A DNA stretch of 64,000 nucleotides, taken from contig NZ_JAEMWU010000001.1 in NCBI RefSeq assembly GCF_017303215.1, positions 496,001 to 560,000 on the forward strand, in the 5' to 3' direction. Source of the stretch: Microbacterium esteraromaticum (lineage in GTDB: Bacteria; Actinomycetota; Actinomycetes; Actinomycetales; Microbacteriaceae). Positions within the stretch are counted from its first letter, which is position 1. Each line of letters starts with the position of its first letter. Of this stretch, positions 51,426 through 58,298 are shown piece after piece. Under the pieces are notes generated by a model. It was not told where the DNA came from, ran no database searches, and saw only the letters and a list, made by a program, of their open reading frames with translations. Both the position numbers and the translations under genes were made by a program.

Positions 51426-52142
51426 ATGGCACGGAGGGCATCCCGCGTCGATGCGGTGGTCGCGGGCATCCGCGCGGGCATCGGCGACGGCACCTACCCG
51501 GTGGGTGACCGCCTGCCGACCGAGTCGGAACTCGGCGAGTCGTTCGAGGTCTCGCGCCCGACGGTGCGCGCCGCGCTGAGTGAACTGAAGACCGCCGGGC
51601 TCGTGCACACGCGCCACGGCGTCGGCACCTTCGTCTCCGAGCCGCCGGCCGTCACCGCGGGACTGGAGCGCCTCGAATCCATCACCGAGTCGATCCGCCG
51701 CACCGGGCGCGAGCCGGGCATGCGCTACCGCAGCCGCACGATCAGGCCGCTGCTTCCGGAAGAGGCGGCGAAGCTGGAGCTGACGGCGAACGACCTCGCG
51801 CTCGAGACGCGCCGTGTGATCCTCGCGGACGACGAGGTCGTCGCGTACTCGTACGACCTGCTGCCGATCGGGGTCTTCCCCGAGGGGGAGTCCCCTGAGG
51901 TGCTCGACGGATCGGTGTTCGGGTATCTGCGCGAGGCTCGCGGCATCATCCCGGTGCGCGCGGTCGCCGAGATCCACCCCGTCGTCGCCGACCATGTGAT
52001 CTGGGATGCCCCGCAGGGGCGCAACGGCCTGGCGCTGCTGCTCGATCAGGTGCACTACGACCAGACCGAGCGTGCGGTCGCCTACTCGCGCACCTACTTC
52101 ATCGACGGGCGCTACACGTTCTCGATCATTCGACACGCGTGA
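51426..52142 (+). CDS. GntR-family regulator with UTRA domain, putative mtn/DHAP-shunt repressor
   Basis: 238 residues. The GntR winged helix (GDRLPTESELGESFEVSRPTVRAALSEL) is followed by a UTRA domain with the usual VIWDAPQGRNGLALLLDQVHYD ending. ATG 51426 is preferred because GGAGGGG lies seven bases upstream; ATG 51411 is in frame. It sits between the divergent mtnA/importer operon and the aldolase gene, both of which carry the same GTTGTCAGACAAC palindrome, so it is the likely regulator. The ligand is presumably a phosphorylated 5-modified ribose. Confidence 0.88.
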   Translation: MARRASRVDAVVAGIRAGIGDGTYPVGDRLPTESELGESFEVSRPTVRAALSELKTAGLVHTRHGVGTFVSEPPAVTAGLERLESITESIRRTGREPGMRYRSRTIRPLLPEEAAKLELTANDLALETRRVILADDEVVAYSYDLLPIGVFPEGESPEVLDGSVFGYLREARGIIPVRAVAEIHPVVADHVIWDAPQGRNGLALLLDQVHYDQTERAVAYSRTYFIDGRYTFSIIRHA

Positions 52143-52170
52143 CTTCTCGTCGTCACTTTCGTCCAGTAGT

Positions 52171-52183
52171 GTTGTCAGACAAC
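52171..52183. promoter_or_regulatory. GntR operator at the aldolase promoter
   Basis: GTTGTCAGACAAC is identical to the site at 51301-51313. TAGTGT (52167-52172) is a possible -10 box overlapping its left edge, so the operator would cover the transcription start. Confidence 0.75.
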
Positions 52184-52210
52184 AGCTTCTGAGCGATTGG
52201 GACAGACTCG

Positions 52211-52846
52211 ATGACGAACCACTCCACATCCGTTGCTGATGCCGTGCAGCAGCTCATCCGCGCCGGCTCTGAGATCGTGCAGTCCGGCTTGGCTCTGGCC
52301 AGCGCCGGCAATCTGTCGATCCGACTTGACGCCGACCGTTTCGTGGTGACGGCGTCGGGTACCTGGCTGAATCGCCTGGATGAGACCTCGTTCACCGTCA
52401 TGGACCTGGGTGGCAACGTCGTCGACGGCGCGACCAAGCCTTCGAGCGAGTGGAAGCTGCACCAGCGCGCCTATCGTGCGCGCCCCGACGTCGGGTCGGT
52501 CGTGCACGTGCATCCCGCCCACGCGATCCTGCTCGACGCGCTGCGCCGGCCCATCCGTCTGGTGACTCTCGACCACGCGTACTACGTGGGATCGGTCGGG
52601 CGCACGCCGTACTACCCGAACGGGTCGGATGAGCTCGCCGACACCGCCGCCGAGCAGCTCGCCGAGCACAACTGCGTGATCATGGGCAACCACGGATCGA
52701 CGACCGTCGGCGACGACTGCGACATGGCGCTGCGGCGCGCGCTGAACCTTGAGAACGCCGCCGAGCTGACCTATCGCGCGATCCTCGCCGGCAATGGCGA
52801 CCTCGACTTCCCCTGGGAGTCGGAGCCTCACCTGCACCACGCCTGA
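52211..52846 (+). CDS. Class II aldolase, 5-(methylthio)ribulose-1-phosphate/5-deoxyribulose-1-phosphate aldolase type
   Basis: 211 residues. The class II aldolase pattern is complete: GNLSIR, KPSSEWKLHQRAY with the catalytic Glu, VVHVHPAHA with two zinc His, and a third His in MGNHGSTTV. Fuculose-1-phosphate-type aldolases of this kind split 5-modified ribulose-1-phosphates into DHAP and an aldehyde. With mtnK and mtnA in the same locus and no mtnB/mtnC/mtnD set visible, Ald2 of the 'DHAP shunt' is the best match. MtnB (a dehydratase of the same fold) is the alternative and cannot be excluded from sequence alone. Confidence 0.85.
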   Translation: MTNHSTSVADAVQQLIRAGSEIVQSGLALASAGNLSIRLDADRFVVTASGTWLNRLDETSFTVMDLGGNVVDGATKPSSEWKLHQRAYRARPDVGSVVHVHPAHAILLDALRRPIRLVTLDHAYYVGSVGRTPYYPNGSDELADTAAEQLAEHNCVIMGNHGSTTVGDDCDMALRRALNLENAAELTYRAILAGNGDLDFPWESEPHLHHA

Positions 52847-53087
52847 CCCGCTCGCGCGCGCGCTCGCGCGCCCGCGCTCGCGCCGCGCCCGCTCGCGCCG
52901 CGCCCGCCCGCTCGCGCCGCGCCCGCTCGCATCCGCCGAGAAACCACTTCCTGTTTGAGAAACCACCAGCCACGTGGTTTCTCGAACGAGAAGTGGTTTC
53001 TCAGCGGGGGTGGCCGCAGGGCAGGCCAGGCAGGCCAGGCAGGCAGGCGGGCGGGCAGCGGCGCGCGCGGCGCGGGCGCCGCGCGCG
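52847..53087. other. Low-complexity gap around palindromic element copy D
   Basis: The region before the element (52850-52930) is built of CGCTCGCGC and CCGCGCCCGCTCG near-repeats. After it (53015-53090) are short CAGG/GCAG tandem runs and GGCGCGCG tracts. It separates the convergent aldolase and MFS genes. I see no gene in it. Confidence 0.7.
52937..53003. repeat. 67-bp palindromic element, copy D
   Basis: CGAGAAACCACTTCCTGT, GAGAAACCACCAG, then CACGTGGTTTCTCG and GAGAAGTGGTTTCTCA: same length and order as copies A-C but with more substitutions. It lies between convergent genes and is flanked on both sides by simple-sequence repeats. Confidence 0.9.
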
Positions 53088-54380
53088 CTACGCCAGCGGA
53101 GCGTCGCGGGCGGGTTCGGGGCCGAGCGCGGCCCCGGCGACCAGCAGGGCGGATGCCACAGCGAGCACGGCGCACACGGCGAGAACCGGCCCGATGCCGG
53201 CCTGCAGGCCCGGCAGCCAGAACGGGTACAACGCCGGCACGACGATCGAGAGCGAGTAGCCGACGCCGTATCCGCTGGAGCGCACTCCGGTCGAGAAGCG
53301 TTCGGCGAGGTAGGCGCCGACGGGGCCGTAGGCCGAGACGGTGACGACCTGCACGAGGGTCACGGCGGTGATCAGGCCGGCTCCGTGCGAGCCCAGCGCC
53401 CAGGCGAAGGCCAGCGGTGCGGCGATGAGTGCGACTGCGCCGAAGATGACGAAGAACCGGCGGCGCCCGATGCGTTGCGAGACCACCCCGGCGGTGTACA
53501 TGCTCACGGCCGAGACGAGCGTGGCGATCAGCATGATGAAGGCGACCTCTGACGGCCCGACCTGCGGGGCGTCGCGCAGCATGCCGGTGAGCACCGGAAT
53601 GGCCATCTGCGTGAACAGCCACAGTCCGGTCATCAGCACGAAGACCTGCCAGAGCTGACGGCGGTAGGGCCCGGCGAGGATGTCGCGCACCGGGTGCGCG
53701 CGACGGGGAGCGGATGCTGTCGCCGGCGCGTCCATGACATGCGCGGAGTAGTACCAGAGCAGCCCGAAGGCCATGATGGCACCGACGATGAATGGCAGGC
53801 GCCACCCCCAGGCGGCGTAGGCCTGCACGCCGAGTGTCTGCACGAGCAGCAGGGTGAGCGCGGCGATGGTGGCGTTGGCCAGGGGCGACATGGCCATGAT
53901 GCCGCCGCTGAGCATGCCGCGGCGGCGTGGTGTGGTCCATTCCATGGCGAGGGGGATCGCCGCGGTGTATTCGCCGCCGAGAAAGGTGCCGCCGACGAAG
54001 CGCAGGGCCACGAAGGCCCACAGTGTCCAGACTCCGCCGATGTCTTGCCCGGGGATGAAGGCGATCATCAGCGTGGTGATGGCGATGCCGGCGATCGCGA
54101 TCTTCGTGGTTCTGGTGCGGCCGTGGCGGTCGGCGATGCTGCCGAAGATCGCGGCGCCGAGGGGGCGTCCGAAGAGCGTGGCGACGAAGATGAGTCCGGT
54201 CTGGGCGGCCGCGCTCTCGGGCCCGAGCACGAGGGCGGCGACGGGGGCGAGTGCGATGATCGGCAGAAAGATGTCGAACTGGTCGACGAAGTTGCCGAGT
54301 AGGCCGGCGCGCACGGCGGGACGGGACCGCGAGCGACGGGTGGTGGGCGTGCGGGTGGGCTCGGCGACGGTGCGCCACAT
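53088..54380 (-). CDS. MFS transporter under TPP riboswitch control, putative thiamine/precursor transporter
   Basis: 430 residues with 12 predicted TM segments. The metabolite:H+ symporter-like signature FGRPLGAAIFGSIADRHGRT lies between TM2 and TM3. The first ~25 residues are basic and cytoplasmic. ATG 54380 is preceded by GGGAG, which belongs to the 3' end of a TPP riboswitch. Control by thiamine pyrophosphate suggests uptake of thiamine or a thiamine precursor. Although it abuts the riboflavin cluster in the same direction, the riboswitch and a separate leader argue for independent regulation. Confidence 0.85.
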   Translation of the reverse strand: MWRTVAEPTRTPTTRRSRSRPAVRAGLLGNFVDQFDIFLPIIALAPVAALVLGPESAAAQTGLIFVATLFGRPLGAAIFGSIADRHGRTRTTKIAIAGIAITTLMIAFIPGQDIGGVWTLWAFVALRFVGGTFLGGEYTAAIPLAMEWTTPRRRGMLSGGIMAMSPLANATIAALTLLLVQTLGVQAYAAWGWRLPFIVGAIMAFGLLWYYSAHVMDAPATASAPRRAHPVRDILAGPYRRQLWQVFVLMTGLWLFTQMAIPVLTGMLRDAPQVGPSEVAFIMLIATLVSAVSMYTAGVVSQRIGRRRFFVIFGAVALIAAPLAFAWALGSHGAGLITAVTLVQVVTVSAYGPVGAYLAERFSTGVRSSGYGVGYSLSIVVPALYPFWLPGLQAGIGPVLAVCAVLAVASALLVAGAALGPEPARDAPLA

Positions 54381-54385
54381 ATCGA

Positions 54386-54470
54386 CTCCCTACGGCGGCA
54401 TGATCCGCATCAGGTAAGACGGTCGGCGCGGTGGCAGCGCCCTCTCAGCCCGTACCCGGGCTCCCGTGTG
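54386..54470 (-). promoter_or_regulatory. TPP riboswitch (THI element)
   Basis: On the minus strand the conserved blocks appear in order: GGGAGCCCGGGTACGGGCTG then AGAGGGCG (GGCTGAGA box), and ACCTGATGCGGATCATGCC then GCCGTAGGGAG. They match the two sensor arms of the thiamine pyrophosphate aptamer. The final GGGAG is also the Shine-Dalgarno sequence six bases before the MFS start codon, so control is probably translational. Confidence 0.92.
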
Positions 54471-54486
54471 AACGACAACAGCCTAG

Positions 54487-55266
54487 CTACGGGATGAGCC
54501 GGTCGAGTGTCTGCGCCACGCCTTCTTCGGCGCACGTGGGCACGATGCGGTGTGCGATGGCCTGCACCGAGGGGTGTGCGTCGGCGACGGCGTAGGCCGT
54601 GCCGGCCCATTGCAGCATCGGGATGTCGTTGGGCATGTCGCCGAACGCGAGCACCTGTGCCGACGGCACGCCGAGGTCATCGCAGAGCCGCGCGAGTGCG
54701 CTGGCCTTGGTGACGCCGGGGGCGCTGATCTCGGCGAGGCCCTGCACCGACCAGGTGACTGTCGCGCGGTCACCGACGACATCTGACAGTCGTGAGGTGA
54801 ATTCGTCGCCGGCGAGGTCGGGGTGGCGCACCAGCAGTTTGGCGGCGGGGGCGTCCCAGATGTCGGTCAACGCCGCCCGGCGCGGTGCGGCGCCGCCGCG
54901 CGCGCTCGCCGGGTAGGTGGGATCGAGGCGGATGCCGTCGACGCACTCGATGGCGAACTGGGCGCCCGTCATCTCGTCGGCGATGTGGCGGCACAGTTCG
55001 AGACCGTCGGTGGGGGTGATGCCCGCCAGGTGGGTGACTTCACGACCGGGTACGTTGAAGGTGATCGCGCCGTTGGAGGCGATCGCGACGCCGTGCGCGC
55101 CGACGTGCGGCCAGAGCCCTTCGAGCCAGCGCAGCGGGCGCCCGGTGACGAACACGACGGGCACGCCCTGCCGGTCGAGGCGTTCGAGCACGCCGGCGGT
55201 GAACGCCCGCACCGTGGTGCCGGCGTTGGGGATGAGGGTGCCGTCGAGGTCGGTCGCGATGAGCAT
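54487..55266 (-). CDS. HAD-superfamily Cof-type phosphatase in the rca operon
   Basis: 259 residues. Motif I is ATDLDGTLIP, motif II lies near VVFVTGRP, and motif IV is LAFGDMPNDIPML with the Mg-binding Asp pair. The cap insertion between them is the C2B type of Cof/SupH phosphatases, which act on sugar phosphates and FMN-like substrates. It follows the riboflavin kinase gene with four bases between stop and start. In a riboflavin degradation operon it could return FMN to riboflavin or dephosphorylate a degradation product; it may correspond to the predicted phosphatase of the described rca cluster. Confidence 0.8.
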   Translation of the reverse strand: MLIATDLDGTLIPNAGTTVRAFTAGVLERLDRQGVPVVFVTGRPLRWLEGLWPHVGAHGVAIASNGAITFNVPGREVTHLAGITPTDGLELCRHIADEMTGAQFAIECVDGIRLDPTYPASARGGAAPRRAALTDIWDAPAAKLLVRHPDLAGDEFTSRLSDVVGDRATVTWSVQGLAEISAPGVTKASALARLCDDLGVPSAQVLAFGDMPNDIPMLQWAGTAYAVADAHPSVQAIAHRIVPTCAEEGVAQTLDRLIP

Positions 55267-55270
55267 GGTC

Positions 55271-55699
55271 TCAGTCGGTGCCGGGAGCGTCTGCCGGTGC
55301 GTGGTGGATGCCGGGTGGCGGGGCAGCCGCGAGGAGTCGTCGGGAGACGACGAGGTCTGCGGCGGTTCTCTCGATGAGTCCGGCGACATCCTCGAATGAT
55401 CGCATGTCGCGGATCAGGCTGACCAGCACGACGGTGGCGTGGGTGCCGTACAGGTCTCCGCTGAAGTCGTGGATGTGGCATTCGACGCGAGTGTCGGTGA
55501 CGTCGCCGAACGTCGGGTTGTCGCCGATGCTGACGGTCGCTTCGCGCCAGAGCGGCTCATCGGCCACGCGCGCCCAGGCGGCGTAGACGCCGTCGGGGCA
55601 GCCGACGTGAGGCACGTGCAGATTCGCGGTCGGGAACCCGAGCCCGTGCCCACGGCCGTCGCCGTGCACGACGGTGCCGGCCAGTGTCGTGGGCTGCAC
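55271..55699 (-). CDS. rcaA: Riboflavin kinase (RcaA-like), single-domain
   Basis: 142 residues, only the riboflavin kinase half of a RibF/FAD synthetase. The flavokinase pattern is clear: GTVVHGDGRGHGLGFPTANL with the PTAN Mg/ATP motif, PDGVYAAW, SIGDNPTFG and ECHIHDFSGDLYG. It makes FMN from riboflavin and ATP. A stand-alone kinase next to a flavin reductase and an LLM-type flavin enzyme matches RcaA of the Microbacterium maritypicum riboflavin catabolic cluster. GTG 55699 starts two bases after the rcaB stop. Confidence 0.9.
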   Translation of the reverse strand: MQPTTLAGTVVHGDGRGHGLGFPTANLHVPHVGCPDGVYAAWARVADEPLWREATVSIGDNPTFGDVTDTRVECHIHDFSGDLYGTHATVVLVSLIRDMRSFEDVAGLIERTAADLVVSRRLLAAAPPPGIHHAPADAPGTD

Positions 55700-55701
55700 G
55701 T

Positions 55702-56208
55702 TCAGGCCACGATCGAGCGATAGCGGCTCTGGTGGAACACGAGCGGCTCGACCTCGTCGAAGTGCTGCAGGCCGTCGATGCCCAGCAGGGCGATGGTGTG
55801 ATCGCCGGCTTCGACCAGGCGGTGGAAGTGGCAGGTGAGCCAGAGCGCCGCGCCTTCGAGGTGCACTGCTCCGCTCTCGTCGGCGACCCAGTCGACGTTC
55901 TCGAACCGGTCGCCCTCGCGGGCCGAGAGGCTGCGGCTTGCGTGCTCTTGCCCGTGACCCAGCACGCTGACGCCGACCGAGGTGGCTTCGGCGAGCCGGG
56001 GCCAGGTGCGCGAGGTGTTGGCGACGCTGATGGCCACCAGCGCCGGGTCGAGCGAGATCGACGTGAACGAGTTCATCGCCATCCCGACGGGGGAGTCTTC
56101 GCCGTCGGGCAGGGCGCAGACGGCGACGACACCGGTGGGGAACGACGAGAACGCGCGGCGCAGGCGCAGGGCGAGGGGCATCTCGGACGGGGTGGTTTCG
56201 ATCAACAC
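55702..56208 (-). CDS. rcaB: Flavin reductase (RcaB-like)
   Basis: 168 residues of the HpaC/flavin reductase-like FMN-binding split-barrel fold: FSSFPTGVVAVCALPDG, GMAMNSFTSISLDPALVAIS, NTSRTWP. It would use NAD(P)H to make FMNH2 for the lyase RcaE. GTG 56208 follows GGAGGATC. It is the first gene of the minus-strand rca arm (reductase, kinase, phosphatase). A TTTGACTAG motif just downstream of its likely transcription start matches sites at the two other promoters of the cluster. Confidence 0.88.
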   Translation of the reverse strand: MLIETTPSEMPLALRLRRAFSSFPTGVVAVCALPDGEDSPVGMAMNSFTSISLDPALVAISVANTSRTWPRLAEATSVGVSVLGHGQEHASRSLSAREGDRFENVDWVADESGAVHLEGAALWLTCHFHRLVEAGDHTIALLGIDGLQHFDEVEPLVFHQSRYRSIVA

Positions 56209-56220
56209 TGATCCTCCAAT

Positions 56221-56249
56221 GAACTAGTCAAAGTTGTTCAGTCACGCTA
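56221..56249 (-). promoter_or_regulatory. rcaB promoter with TTGACTAG operator
   Basis: On the minus strand TAGCGT (56249-56244) is a likely -10 box. TTTGACTAGTTC (56232-56221) lies just downstream, overlapping the transcription start region, and precedes the Shine-Dalgarno sequence. The TTGACTAG core recurs at 56343-56350 and 61998-62005. Confidence 0.6.
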
Positions 56250-56323
56250 GCACTCGATTCCTCGACGTGCGCAAGTTGCGACCTGTGGGGCGCCAGGCCC
56301 CGGGGTGGCCGCGGAATCCACTC

Positions 56324-56354
56324 TTGCATGAATCACTCAAACTTGACTAGAGTC
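56324..56354 (+). promoter_or_regulatory. Promoter of the importer/rcaE/rcaD operon with TTGACTAG operator
   Basis: TTGCAT (56324-56329) and TAGAGT (56348-56353) are separated by 18 bp. The motif CTTGACTAG with the palindrome GACT-AG-AGTC (56345-56354) covers the -10 box. It is the second of three related sites in the rca cluster. Confidence 0.65.
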
Positions 56355-56391
56355 ACTCGAACCAGCCCTCAATGACGAAAGGCAGCGTTTG

Positions 56392-57498
56392 ATGAACCTC
56401 ATTACCCGAGAAAGACGAGCGGTCATCCTGAGCGGGGTCCTCCTCGGAGCGCTCACGCTCGCGGCGTGCAGCAGCTCACCGGCAGACAGCGGCGATACCC
56501 CGAATGACGCGCTGATCAGCCAGGAAGACTGCCAACGCAACGCCGATGCCGGCACCATCACCTACATCTCCGGCTATGGATACTCGGCCAGCGCCGGACA
56601 GCTCGATGTGTTCATGGCCGACGACCTCGGATACTTCGACGACCTGTGCCTCGACGTCGAGATCAATGCCGCCGGCGGCAACGGCCAGCAGCTCGTGTCG
56701 TCCGGCAAGGCGCAGTTCACCGCCCTCGGCTCGGCCGAGGACGTGCTGATGGCCGCCGCGAACAGCAAGAACCTCACCGCCGTCGCCACGTACGGCACGA
56801 CCTCTCCGTTCTGCATCTTCGCGAACGAGAAGGTGAAGTCGCTCAAGGACCTCGAGGGCGGCACGCTCGGCTACTTCATCAACCTCACGCCGGTGGCGGG
56901 GGCGATGCTGGATGCCGCGGATGTCGACGAGTCGAAGGTCGACTTCATCAAGATGACCAACTACGACCCCACCGTCGTGCTGCGCGGTCAGGTCGACGCG
57001 GTCGTCGGCTACGCCTCCAACCAGTGCGCCACACTCGACGCGATGGATGCCGCCTACTCGAAGTTCCTGCCCGAGGACCTCGGCGTCGATGGCACCTACA
57101 ACGTCATGGAGGTCAACTCCGAGTTCCTGGCGAAGCACCCCGAGGCCGTCTCGGACTTCATGCGCGCGAGCCTGAAGGCTCTGCAGCACTGCCTGGATGA
57201 CGAGGCCGACTGCATGCAGCGCATCACGGCACTCGCCGAAGAGGGCGGGCAGGCCAAGGCGTTCCCGCTCGAGCAGCAGGAGCGCACCTGGGCCGTCGAG
57301 TCGCAGTGGGTGCGCGACAGCACCGCCGGCGCGCCGGGCGTGCAGGCGATCGAGGAGTGGCAGCACGCCGCCGAGATCGTGCAGCAGTACGGCACGGTCA
57401 AGGACATCCCGGCGGTCGACTCGGTCATCGACGTCGACCTCGTCGCCGACCTGTACGACGCCGATGGTGCCCTGATCTGGCCCGGTGATGCGCAGTGA
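56392..57498 (+). CDS. ABC transporter substrate-binding lipoprotein, NMT1/THI5-like (RibY type)
   Basis: 368 residues. Signal peptide with lipobox LTLAAC (Cys26). The mature domain fits the NMT1/ThiY fold: VFMADDLGYFDDLCLDVEI, GGNGQQLVSSGKAQFTALGS and LGYFINLTPVAGAMLDAADV. Family members bind thiamine pyrimidines, riboflavin (RibY of RibXY) or aromatic sulfonates. ATG 56392 is chosen over an adjoining TTG. First gene of the plus-strand arm, followed by its ATPase, permease, the riboflavin lyase and a ribokinase. Riboflavin is therefore the most likely ligand. Confidence 0.85.
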   Translation: MNLITRERRAVILSGVLLGALTLAACSSSPADSGDTPNDALISQEDCQRNADAGTITYISGYGYSASAGQLDVFMADDLGYFDDLCLDVEINAAGGNGQQLVSSGKAQFTALGSAEDVLMAAANSKNLTAVATYGTTSPFCIFANEKVKSLKDLEGGTLGYFINLTPVAGAMLDAADVDESKVDFIKMTNYDPTVVLRGQVDAVVGYASNQCATLDAMDAAYSKFLPEDLGVDGTYNVMEVNSEFLAKHPEAVSDFMRASLKALQHCLDDEADCMQRITALAEEGGQAKAFPLEQQERTWAVESQWVRDSTAGAPGVQAIEEWQHAAEIVQQYGTVKDIPAVDSVIDVDLVADLYDADGALIWPGDAQ

Positions 57499-58298
57499 CG
57501 ACCAATGCCGCCGGTGAGGGTGTGCAGATCTCACACCTGGTGAAGAAGTTCGGCCAGCCCGGTCGCGAGATGCTCGCGCTCGACGACGTCAGTCTGACGG
57601 TGGCGCCCGGTGAGTTCGTGTCGGTGATCGGTCCGAGCGGATGCGGCAAGTCGACGCTGCTCAAGGTGGTCGCCGGGTTGCTGGATGCCGATGGCGGATC
57701 GGTCATGATCGGATCCGACAGTGTGCGCATGGCCACCAAGCGCAAGACGATCGGTCTGGTGCCGCAGGCGCCGGCGCTGCTGCCGTGGCGCACCGTGCGC
57801 GAGAACGTCAAGCTGCCGGTGCGCATCAACCCACGGGCGAACGCCGGCCGTTCGCTGCGCGACCCTGACGAGCTGCTGACATCGTTCGGGCTCGGGCATG
57901 CGCTCGACAAGTACCCGAAGCAGCTCTCGGGCGGCATGCAGCAGCGCGTGGCGATCGCCCGGGCGTTCGCGTTCGACCCGAACATCCTGCTGATGGACGA
58001 GCCGTTCTCGGCGTTGGACGAGATCAATCGCGATCAGCAGCGGATGGGGTTGTTGGAGTTCTGGCAGTCCAACCGCAAGTCGGTGATGTTCGTGACGCAC
58101 TCGGTGCCCGAGGCCATCGTGCTCTCAGACCGGATCGTGCTGATGGCCGCCCGGCCCGGGCGGATCGCCGAGATCATCGACGTGAACCTGCCCCGGCCCC
58201 GGCATGAGGATGCCTACGCCAGCGACGAGTTCCGCGACCTCGAGGCGTATGTGCGCGATCGGCTGGCCGCGGTGATGGAGGAGGGCGCTCATGTCTGA
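57495..58298 (+). CDS. ABC transporter ATPase (SsuB/TauB/ThiZ-like)
   Basis: 267 residues. Walker A is GPSGCGKST, signature LSGGMQQR, Walker B ILLMDEPFSALDE and the switch region FVTHSVPEA. The sequence around KTIGLVPQAPALLPWRTVRENV is typical of the nitrate/sulfonate/taurine/thiamine-precursor class. GTG 57495 overlaps the binding-protein stop by four bases, and the permease start overlaps its end by eight. It powers uptake in the riboflavin cluster. Confidence 0.9.
   Translation: MTTNAAGEGVQISHLVKKFGQPGREMLALDDVSLTVAPGEFVSVIGPSGCGKSTLLKVVAGLLDADGGSVMIGSDSVRMATKRKTIGLVPQAPALLPWRTVRENVKLPVRINPRANAGRSLRDPDELLTSFGLGHALDKYPKQLSGGMQQRVAIARAFAFDPNILLMDEPFSALDEINRDQQRMGLLEFWQSNRKSVMFVTHSVPEAIVLSDRIVLMAARPGRIAEIIDVNLPRPRHEDAYASDEFRDLEAYVRDRLAAVMEEGAHV

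Noticed and set aside
5165..53003. CRISPR repeats
   Set aside because: The four 67-bp copies are dispersed over 48 kb, are strongly palindromic over their full length, have no regular spacers and no cas genes nearby.
53088..54380. MFS protein as the riboflavin importer of the rca cluster
   Set aside because: It has its own TPP riboswitch and no TTGACTAG site, and the cluster already contains a complete ABC importer. A thiamine-related role is better supported.
54386..54470. FMN riboswitch controlling the riboflavin cluster
   Set aside because: The conserved blocks are those of the TPP aptamer (GGCTGAGA, ACCTGATGC, CGTAGGGAG). None of the FMN (RFN) element blocks are present here or at the rcaB and importer promoters.
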